A DNA stretch of 6,566 bases, taken from the NCBI GenBank assembly GCA_028690885.1, contig JAQVAJ010000093.1:1-6566 (forward strand), read 5' to 3'. The stretch's first letter is position 1; each line of letters starts with the position of its first letter. Below, piece by piece: positions 1-6,121 of the stretch. Made by a program: the position numbers and the translations under genes. Source of the stretch: Clostridia bacterium. Lineage in GTDB: Bacteria > Bacillota > Clostridia > DUPQ01. The notes below the pieces were generated by a model, which saw nothing but the letters and a program-made list of their open reading frames with translations, was not told the origin of the DNA and did not search any database.

Positions 1-123
1 AAAACCAAGCATCAAATCAAATTGTGTAGAGTTACACAAACAATCAGAAAAGAAACCTATAGGTTCCCAATCTGTACGTGATTTAAATCGCCTATGGGGT
101 GGCCAGGATATTTCTTTTAGCAT
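1..123 (-). CDS. N-terminus of a putative PLD-like domain / DEAD-DEAH helicase protein (3' end beyond window)
   Basis: An open frame begins with ATG at 123-121, only two bases after the stop of the preceding sspD-like gene, and stays open for 41 codons to the window edge. The peptide starts MLKEISWPPHRRF, continues with a DWEPIGFF segment, and ends CNSTQFDLMLGF. The pattern 'EP..FF.dcL.nS..FDLmLGf' resembles, from memory, the N-terminus of defence-island proteins with a phospholipase D-like domain followed by a superfamily 2 helicase, where it forms the first helix and strand of the PLD fold. No catalytic HKD or helicase motif falls inside the window, so the assignment rests on a short match. 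The position at the end of the ssp-like operon, in the same orientation and nearly abutting, indicates co-transcription and a role as effector or accessory of the phosphorothioation system. The start codon is chosen on position; no Shine-Dalgarno is visible. The existence of the gene is more certain than its product. Confidence 0.55.
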   Translation of the reverse strand, partial: MLKEISWPPHRRFKSRTDWEPIGFFSDCLCNSTQFDLMLGF

Positions 124-125
124 AG

Positions 126-1226
126 TTATATAAAACAATTTGCACAAAAAGCATTGCTATCATCGGCAAACATATCTACTAATAAGGAGTTTGATTCTTT
201 TTTAGCTTTGAGTTCTTGCCTTTTGATTGCATCTAATTTTATTTGGCGAATACGTTCCGGCTTTATTAATTCTGCCAGACTTTCGCCCTGATTCCATGTA
301 TATCCGTCTTTTTCAAATTCCATAGATTTATGAAATAAATCTGGGTGTTGTTCGTATAGCCAAATCCATTCTATTTTTTGTTGAAAAAAACAGAAATAGC
401 ATCCTGAACGACTGCGACTGTATTTACCTTTTTTGCCATCAACTTCAAATTCAATCTCTTTGTAATATGAAGGAACACCCACTCCACTCTCTTCTAAAAT
501 TTTATATATTTCATTTATTCCTAAAACCTCATCGTTATCAATCAATGGAAAAGAATCCAATTTCCCAACAGGATATTCAGTCGTTTTAAGGTATTTAAAA
601 ACAGCTTGATTGAATATTTTAATATCTATATCAAGTAAAGTATTAAGCTTTTTACTGTAATAAAAGTGATTTGTCATAGGTTTCTGTATTGCATCAATTG
701 CCTTTTCCAATATGTTCTGAGGGCAAACAGACTTGTATATTTCTTCAAGTTGGGCAATATTGTCATTATCTAAGACCTTATTAATTACATCCAGACTCCA
801 AATATTGCGGCGAAAAGGATAAATAGCCTGGATATTTGGCTTTATGGAGACGTATCCTTCGCGTTCTTCATCGCCCCGAATACCCACATATGAAATAGTG
901 GATTCATCGCCTGCATATTTTTCGAACTCTACCAATTTCATTTTTTTTGTACACCAACGAGCTTGAGGTGAAGGCAAATAACCTCCACTAGATTTAAGGA
1001 AATGGTGAAAAGGCGTAGGTTCTGGACTTCCTTGTGCCGCTTTCAACCTAGTAATATGTCCCAATACAGATTCTAACCGATTTATCAACTGCTCGGTTTC
1101 TTCTAATTCGCAACCTGTATCGGAATTATAGTAATCTATAGGTAGGTTCGGATACTTCTCTTTCATATATATTGCTAAAGCCGCACTATCTTTTCCTCCC
1201 GATATTCCTAATACGTGTCTAATCAT
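126..1226 (-). CDS. sspD: SspD-like PAPS reductase / ATP-pyrophosphatase family protein of DNA phosphorothioation
   Basis: This 366-aa protein belongs to the PAPS reductase / PP-loop superfamily (COG0175-like). The PP-loop SGGKDS is at residues 9-14. It is followed by DTGCELEET (about 36-44), RWCTKK (90-95, Cys92), GIRGDEER (115-122) and a Trp-containing segment near 143. In SspD and DndC such enzymes hydrolyse ATP to AMP and pyrophosphate to activate the DNA backbone for sulfur insertion. Near the C-terminus, SGCYFC (Cys276, Cys279) and the extreme tail CANC (Cys361, Cys364) form two CxxC pairs that could bind an Fe-S cluster or zinc; this is inference. A helical insert of roughly 130 residues separates the core from the first pair. 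I start at ATG 1226 rather than the in-frame TTG at 1235: ATG is the stronger codon, has a GAG 4 bases upstream, and leads straight into the first beta strand and PP-loop. It overlaps the end of the ATPase gene by 8 bases, implying translational coupling. DndC is the main alternative, but the DUF4007 neighbour argues for Ssp. Confidence 0.85.
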   Translation of the reverse strand: MIRHVLGISGGKDSAALAIYMKEKYPNLPIDYYNSDTGCELEETEQLINRLESVLGHITRLKAAQGSPEPTPFHHFLKSSGGYLPSPQARWCTKKMKLVEFEKYAGDESTISYVGIRGDEEREGYVSIKPNIQAIYPFRRNIWSLDVINKVLDNDNIAQLEEIYKSVCPQNILEKAIDAIQKPMTNHFYYSKKLNTLLDIDIKIFNQAVFKYLKTTEYPVGKLDSFPLIDNDEVLGINEIYKILEESGVGVPSYYKEIEFEVDGKKGKYSRSRSGCYFCFFQQKIEWIWLYEQHPDLFHKSMEFEKDGYTWNQGESLAELIKPERIRQIKLDAIKRQELKAKKESNSLLVDMFADDSNAFCANCFI

Positions 1227-4200
1227 TATTCTCAATTTTATTTTTTATAATTCTCAACAATGTACAAACATCTACATTATAATCACCTGACAAAATCTCA
1301 GTAATTTTCGATTCTAGTGCTTCCGTTTTTTTCTTTTGACTTTGAGGCAAAATGTAAGACTGAGGTTTAATTGTACCTTTTGTTGAGACTAACTCGAAAT
1401 TATATATCTCTGAATTTATATTATTCTTTGCTGCTTTTGAAATGTCAACAAACTTCGTTAGGCTTACAAGCAAATGTTTTAATGTATCAATCAAAAAAGA
1501 AATCTCATTGTCTTTTATCGAAACAAGGGGTTTATCTATGACAACATAACAGATTGATTCATACCATAACGTTTTTTCTGACTGCCCCATAAGCAATCTG
1601 TTGAGGAAACTTTTTTGTTTGCTTGACAACAAATTCGTCTTTACACCTTGAAAAAGAATATCAATTTCTGTTTTGTATTGGTTAAAATAATTTGATTTTA
1701 AGCCTAATGCATCAATTATACTATCCTCTATTCGTTTAATGAGATTGGAATAGCTCGATCTCAACTCGCGTATTGGATCTTTCATTAAATCTTGATATTG
1801 AGTCAAAAACACTTCATTCTTCGCTAAAGAATCATTTTTGAAGCCAAATGCAGCAGGTAGATCTTCAAAAAAGGTCTTTTCCGGATCTTTCGCTTTAGCT
1901 AATACATCACGAAACTTTAAAGTAAAAGGATTGTCAAAATTTTGAGTGCTTTTTGCAAAATCATCCAAGTTGTTATAGAATATCAAAAACGGCTTTATTG
2001 TTTCTAAAAAACTGTCTTGTGTAATTAAATCTCTATCATTTAAGTTTATAAAGTTTCTGTATTGATTAAAAAACTCAATCTTCACCCCATCAATTGCAAA
2101 AGCTTTTATCTTATAACCATTCGGCGATTTTTGCAATAAGTCAAGAACTTCTCTATTTAAATATGGAATATATCTGTCTTCGCTATCATAGAGAGAATAA
2201 TCTTGTTTTTTAATAATTAAATAAATAGGAATCCAGAAATCTAAGAATCCTTTTTTTAATTTGAATGGTGCTAACTTTAAATCTTTAATCAGCTCTCCTA
2301 ATTTGCGTTGCTTTTCAATGGAACTTTCCAAAAATGCTTCGCACTTATCCCATAAATCTTTTATTGAGGCGTCTTGTGGTTCACTTAGGGTGTAAATACC
2401 ATCTTTTTGACAGTGAATACCTGTGTTTTTTAAAAGAGTGTAGTATATTGTTTTTTCAGGAGGGAATTTGTCCTTTTCAAATCCTAATTCATTCTGCATC
2501 ACACATCTATCATCTATCAACATATTTAGAAGAGTAACGCGAGCAAGTGAAATAGTACTGTTTACCTTATGCTTGTTAAACAATTCATTTTGAATGACTG
2601 GTGTTGAATAATAGACGTCATCACAAACAGCCGAAAGCAATTTGTTAAAATCAGACTGCGAAGATATTTGACGGTTTTCCCCTTTGTAATACCATTCTAC
2701 ATTTGTAGAAAATGACATTAAACCGTGATTAATTGCTTTATTCAGCAGATCTTTTTCGTAAACGATAAGATTATTAATCTCTCTATCAGCAATCTTATCT
2801 TCTACTAAAACTTGTTTGCGTATATATTCCAGTTTCTTGATCTCATATAAATGATTTACTATCTGAGTAACATTATTGAAATACACATATATTACAGCGT
2901 TATTGCAATTCCTGGACGTTTCGTGTAAATGTTCCTTTTCTCCTTCGTTATATGGAAAAACGAGATTAATGTACCCGTCAATATCGTTTATGGGATTTAA
3001 AATTTGGGCTTCACTTGAAATTCTGTATTCAAAAAAACGAGGAGTACCTGTTTTATAGAAAGAACTATTTGCTTGTACAACCTTAAACTCAAAAGACTCA
3101 TTCAAGTCATTTATAAAATCACTTGGACGTGGAACTATTCCTGCCGCTTTATAAAGTTCGTCTTCGATATTGACATCTGTTCCTTCAAAAATAATATATT
3201 GAGATTTGTATTTAGCAAAACGAATTATTTTATGGGCAATAAGTTCACGTATTAATTGCTCAGGCTTTATAATATTTAATGCAAATTGCAGATACTGACA
3301 TAGAGCCTTTTCATTAAAAGTCGTTGAATTTCCATACAAGTTACATAATCCGATTGTTTTTACAATATTACTTGCTGCCTCAATCTTATCATGTTCAAAT
3401 AAACCTTCAACCCGCTCTAATGCTACACGAATAGCTCTCCAAATTGCAGAATCGGCATTTACTTCAGATAAGTATGAGTAAAAATTATAGATAATATAAT
3501 CGTGAACATTCGCTAAATTGTATGTTTTATTAGCTTGAGGATTAAACTGACTAAGAGAGTTATTGTCCTTTGAATATAAAAAAGAAAATAGAGAACGCTC
3601 ATTTTGACCATAACGCTGAATTGAATAAGTAAGAACCACAGCCGAGAAAATATCCAAGGGATATAATTTTTTAGCAATATCAATACTCAGATCGCTCTTA
3701 ATAAAGTTCGTGCTCTTTGCTAAATGAAAAAGCATATCGAAGTTTTCCCTAGAAATAATTTTATTGTTTGAAGAATCTATCTGCGCTGCTGCTAAATGCA
3801 AAAGCTGCTCAACAGGTTCACTAAAAGCAATTTCCTTCAATCGACCTTTTACTTTTTCCCATTCGTTACGCTGCTGCTCATTCAGTTTTTTTGAGTATGC
3901 TCCAAAATTTTGATGTAGTGTTGTAACTAATAGAACGTTGTCACGTTTCGGGTGATTAATAAACTCTGCCAATTGTTGTAAAAAATACAATTCTTTTTCG
4001 GGGATATGATTGGCTGCGTGTTCGAGAACCTTCCCAAACTCATCAATGACAAGTATGACAAATTCGCCTCTCTTTTTATGATCAATCAATGTTTGTTCTA
4101 AATGAGCAAATAGTTCTTTGGAGCTAATACTATCACCTATCAATTTTTTACTCAACAAGTTTGAAAGAGAATTATAATCACCAACTATATTAATGCAACT

Positions 4201-4452
4201 GAATTTCCAATATTCATTAAACTGTCCTTTGTTTTCAAACAACACTTTGGTTTTCTCCAAAATATCTCTTTCCAGAGCAGCTAAAAAGCTTGATTTTCCA
4301 GAACCGTAAGTTCCAACTAATGAAAAACAATGAATGCCTGTAAAATAATCGGCAAGCAGAGTTCCTAAAACTCGCCGTGCATTTGAAGTTACAATATAAT
4401 GGAAATCATCATATTGAACGTTATTTATATTTGTAGATAGTGCGAATTTCAT
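1219..4452 (-). CDS. sspC: SspC-like large P-loop ATPase of the phosphorothioation system
   Basis: This 1077-aa protein has an N-terminal AAA/STAND-like ATPase domain of roughly 220 residues. Walker A is GTYGSGKS at 47-54, and Walker B is ILVIDE at 133-138 followed by FGK. A sensor-like strand (VLLVTTLHQ) lies at 173-181, then a conserved-looking EW-KVKGR segment around 198-204, whose Arg204 could serve as an arginine finger. The remaining 850 or so residues are mostly predicted helical, lysine- and glutamate-rich, with no domain I recognise. No signal peptide or membrane segment is evident, so it should be cytoplasmic. Placed between a DUF4007 gene and a PP-loop reductase gene, it matches SspC, the ATPase of SspABCD, thought to power DNA engagement or remodelling during sulfur insertion. 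Its ATG overlaps the stop of the DUF4007 gene (ATGA at 4452-4449), and its stop lies inside the next gene, so the three are translationally coupled. The identification relies mainly on context plus the ATPase motifs. Confidence 0.8.
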   Translation of the reverse strand: MKFALSTNINNVQYDDFHYIVTSNARRVLGTLLADYFTGIHCFSLVGTYGSGKSSFLAALERDILEKTKVLFENKGQFNEYWKFSCINIVGDYNSLSNLLSKKLIGDSISSKELFAHLEQTLIDHKKRGEFVILVIDEFGKVLEHAANHIPEKELYFLQQLAEFINHPKRDNVLLVTTLHQNFGAYSKKLNEQQRNEWEKVKGRLKEIAFSEPVEQLLHLAAAQIDSSNNKIISRENFDMLFHLAKSTNFIKSDLSIDIAKKLYPLDIFSAVVLTYSIQRYGQNERSLFSFLYSKDNNSLSQFNPQANKTYNLANVHDYIIYNFYSYLSEVNADSAIWRAIRVALERVEGLFEHDKIEAASNIVKTIGLCNLYGNSTTFNEKALCQYLQFALNIIKPEQLIRELIAHKIIRFAKYKSQYIIFEGTDVNIEDELYKAAGIVPRPSDFINDLNESFEFKVVQANSSFYKTGTPRFFEYRISSEAQILNPINDIDGYINLVFPYNEGEKEHLHETSRNCNNAVIYVYFNNVTQIVNHLYEIKKLEYIRKQVLVEDKIADREINNLIVYEKDLLNKAINHGLMSFSTNVEWYYKGENRQISSQSDFNKLLSAVCDDVYYSTPVIQNELFNKHKVNSTISLARVTLLNMLIDDRCVMQNELGFEKDKFPPEKTIYYTLLKNTGIHCQKDGIYTLSEPQDASIKDLWDKCEAFLESSIEKQRKLGELIKDLKLAPFKLKKGFLDFWIPIYLIIKKQDYSLYDSEDRYIPYLNREVLDLLQKSPNGYKIKAFAIDGVKIEFFNQYRNFINLNDRDLITQDSFLETIKPFLIFYNNLDDFAKSTQNFDNPFTLKFRDVLAKAKDPEKTFFEDLPAAFGFKNDSLAKNEVFLTQYQDLMKDPIRELRSSYSNLIKRIEDSIIDALGLKSNYFNQYKTEIDILFQGVKTNLLSSKQKSFLNRLLMGQSEKTLWYESICYVVIDKPLVSIKDNEISFLIDTLKHLLVSLTKFVDISKAAKNNINSEIYNFELVSTKGTIKPQSYILPQSQKKKTEALESKITEILSGDYNVDVCTLLRIIKNKIENND
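1231..1235 (-). promoter_or_regulatory. Possible ribosome binding site deciding the sspD-like start
   Basis: The minus-strand TTGAG (1235-1231) places a GAG 4 bases before ATG 1226. It is a weak Shine-Dalgarno match but the best in the window, and it supports ATG 1226 over TTG 1235 as the start of the PP-loop gene. It lies within the last codons of the ATPase gene, so terminating ribosomes may re-initiate here. Confidence 0.3.
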
Positions 4453-5306
4453 TGTTTTGAGTAATACGTTTTTAAAACTTCGGTTTTATCAAGCTCTTCG
4501 ATAAAAAATAATTGCTTAATTCCTCCATCGTCAGTATATCTTAATACTTGTGGGTACTTTTTGACTAAAAATTTAATTATTTCAATAAGTTCAGTTTTTG
4601 TCAAACAAAAAATTAATGCAAGATCCATTAATCTGTCAAATGAAATAATTTGTTCATCTTTCTTGTCATCAATTATGGCGTAAAAAAATATTTCTGGCGT
4701 AAGTTTGTTTTTTCCTTTAGTGTTAAAATAGAAAGTCTTGTCTTCAGAATGCTTAATAAGATTCAAATTAATTAGTAGTGCTGAAAAATCTTCATTAGGT
4801 TTTTCTTTGTGGGGCATAACATAATTTTGAAAGAGAACATTAATATCTCTTTTTACTGTATTTTCATTAAAAAGGTGACCGTAAGAAGTTTCTGCATTTT
4901 TTCGCTTAAGAAAATACAGTAATTGTTCTCTTGTAAATTCATTATTTTTCTCTTTATGAAAATCAATGAAGAAGAGTTTATATATGCTGGCTAAATCAGA
5001 TTTTATAAGTAAATAATGCAAAAGCCACAAAGTACCTAAATCTTCTATATATGGGTCTTTGCCAGTCTGGTTATCAAATAGATAATCAGCTATTAAAGTG
5101 GATTTTCCCTCATAAAATAAGCCAAAAGCTCGCATCCAAAAGCGAAGAGAAGAAACCATATTTTTGCCAATACCTAACTCAACAACTGCATTAGGAGCAT
5201 TAAAGTCTTTATTTTCAGAAATGAAGTCATATCCCTTTTTTAGCCACAACGTCTTACAATAGAAAGATTCGTGACCCGAAAATGAATATTTTATTTTGCG
5301 ATCCAT
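4449..5306 (-). CDS. sspB: SspB-like DUF4007 protein (putative phosphorothioation nickase)
   Basis: This 285-aa protein carries hallmarks of the DUF4007 family: FSGHESF at 9-15, WLKKGYD at 21-27, the signature VVELGIGKNMVSSLRFW at 41-57, DPYIED at 84-89 with TLWLLH at 92-97, and KRDINVLFQNYV at 152-163. DUF4007 defines SspB, reported to nick DNA during single-strand phosphorothioate modification by SspABCD. The active site cannot be assigned here from sequence alone. Its helical N-terminal region probably binds DNA; this is inference. It is the first gene of the ssp-like run, after the only sizeable gap in the window (83 bases), so a promoter is expected just upstream. The ATG at 5306 is preceded by an A-rich leader without a Shine-Dalgarno, and the frame cannot start sooner without losing the family's usual N-terminus (a few residues before FSGHESF). 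Its TGA overlaps the ATG of the ATPase gene. Family assignment is firm; the biochemical role is transferred from SspB. Confidence 0.87.
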   Translation of the reverse strand: MDRKIKYSFSGHESFYCKTLWLKKGYDFISENKDFNAPNAVVELGIGKNMVSSLRFWMRAFGLFYEGKSTLIADYLFDNQTGKDPYIEDLGTLWLLHYLLIKSDLASIYKLFFIDFHKEKNNEFTREQLLYFLKRKNAETSYGHLFNENTVKRDINVLFQNYVMPHKEKPNEDFSALLINLNLIKHSEDKTFYFNTKGKNKLTPEIFFYAIIDDKKDEQIISFDRLMDLALIFCLTKTELIEIIKFLVKKYPQVLRYTDDGGIKQLFFIEELDKTEVLKTYYSKQ

Positions 5307-5389
5307 AATAATGTTTTTATTTTTTCGTGTCTGAAAGAACCTAATATAAAAGAAGGCAGTATACTTGTCGATCGTATATAGTCTTGACT
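5307..5389 (-). promoter_or_regulatory. Candidate promoter/operator region upstream of the ssp-like operon
   Basis: These 83 bases are the only gap between complete genes. Read on the minus strand, TATATTAG (5348-5341) differs at one position from the Bacteroidota -7 element TAnnTTTG and would give a leader of about 30 bases before the sspB-like ATG. No convincing -33 TTTG lies at the right distance. Upstream of the box sit an 8-base perfect palindrome AGTATACT (5365-5358), a CGATCG palindrome (5374-5369), and TATAC/GTATA arms spaced 9 bases apart, which could be a regulator site. The leader before the ATG is A-rich, without a Shine-Dalgarno. No stem followed by a T run is present, so no terminator for the HEPN gene is seen and read-through from upstream is possible. 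In AT-rich DNA such short matches arise by chance. Confidence 0.3.
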
Positions 5390-6121
5390 TTATTCCATTC
5401 TATTGTTTACTATATGTTTATGAATAAGATCTTCAACTATATATCTTAATAATGGCAATGCACTCTTCACTATTCTATCGTCGTTGATATAGCCAGGAGT
5501 TTTCTCTCCATGAAAAATATTACACCTTATTTGATATAAAACATTCTTAATTGTCTTTAGATCATTATTTTCACATAAAACGATAATATTTTTTCTTGCC
5601 ATTTCATCAACAAGGTGACTAAAATCACGAGTTTGGGTCATGTTGTTATATTGTTTATTCTTGGCCATATTTATAACGTAGTGTCTGTTGACCTCAGCTT
5701 TCAATAGGGATTCTTTGAGACTTTTGAATGAATCAGCTGGATTGTTATTGTACCATTCCTGATTGTCCTTTACATATTCATTAAAAATAATGTCTTCAGT
5801 GTAATTATTATCAGATATTGTTATAAATAAACGTTCTGGAAATGACAGGTCTACGTTCAATTTATTTGAAGAATGGTTTAATATTGCATTATTTGCGACA
5901 ACTTCAGAACTATCACTTAAGCGTTGGCGAATTCTTTCTAGTTTTGATTTTGATCTATCTATATTGGCCCGGTCAATTACCGCTTTTTCATAATATAAGT
6001 TATAACAAATTGCATTAAAGGCTATCCATTCAGACATAAAAGCCATATATGAGTTGTCTGATTTTGCAAGTTTATGCCATGATAATATCAGATCCTTTTG
6101 TTTGTCGTCAAAAAATTCCAT
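5390..6121 (-). CDS. HEPN-domain protein, putative ribonuclease
   Basis: This 243-aa protein is predicted to be all-helical. Near the N-terminus it has SEWIAFNAICYNLYY (30-44), a 'W.AFNa.Y' helix typical of a HEPN-like family. Near the C-terminus it has RCNIFHG (199-205), an R-x4-H motif, followed by a long amphipathic helix ending DDRIVKSALPLLRYIVEDLI. In HEPN ribonucleases the Arg and His of R-x4-6-H form a composite active site across a dimer and cut RNA, often in toxins and abortive-infection effectors. The motif is intact, so activity is possible, but many HEPN proteins of this type are uncharacterised. The ATG at 6121 directly follows the TAA of the upstream gene (TAAATG), which points to translational coupling and perhaps a functional pair. 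An 83-base gap separates it from the DUF4007 gene, in the same orientation. It could be an effector of the ssp-like locus, an independent toxin-antitoxin-like pair, or a non-catalytic RNA-binding protein. Fold assignment is fairly secure; role is not. Confidence 0.7.
   Translation of the reverse strand: MEFFDDKQKDLILSWHKLAKSDNSYMAFMSEWIAFNAICYNLYYEKAVIDRANIDRSKSKLERIRQRLSDSSEVVANNAILNHSSNKLNVDLSFPERLFITISDNNYTEDIIFNEYVKDNQEWYNNNPADSFKSLKESLLKAEVNRHYVINMAKNKQYNNMTQTRDFSHLVDEMARKNIIVLCENNDLKTIKNVLYQIRCNIFHGEKTPGYINDDRIVKSALPLLRYIVEDLIHKHIVNNRME

Noticed and set aside
941..948. Run of eight T (A on the coding strand) as a frameshift or slippage site in the SspD-like gene
   Set aside because: The frame is intact through it and encodes the expected RWCTKKMK motif; nothing suggests a second product.
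1227..1235. TTG at 1235 as the start of the SspD-like gene
   Set aside because: ATG three codons downstream has a GAG 4 bases before it and leads directly into the PP-loop; TTG has no ribosome site and would deepen the overlap with the ATPase gene.
1225..1257. Near-perfect 11-base direct repeat (plus-strand attattctcaa / ataattctcaa, 22 bases apart)
   Set aside because: One mismatch, only two copies, within AT-rich coding sequence at the ATPase C-terminus; chance is sufficient.
2334..3255. Three short plus-strand open frames (2334-2537, 2876-3058, 3073-3255)
   Set aside because: They lie wholly inside the long minus-strand ATPase gene, are 60-67 codons, and encode cysteine- and serine-rich peptides with no recognisable motif, as expected of antisense shadows.
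126..5306. BREX type 4 or Dnd as the identity of the locus
   Set aside because: BREX type 4 has a PAPS-reductase gene (brxP) but also PglZ and BrxL, which are not seen; Dnd has DndB/DndD/DndE, not DUF4007. The SspB-C-D order fits better, though genes outside the window are unseen.
5380..5389. Short hairpin (AGTC-AA-GACT) just after the HEPN stop as a terminator
   Set aside because: Only four-base arms with a two-base loop and no T run following.
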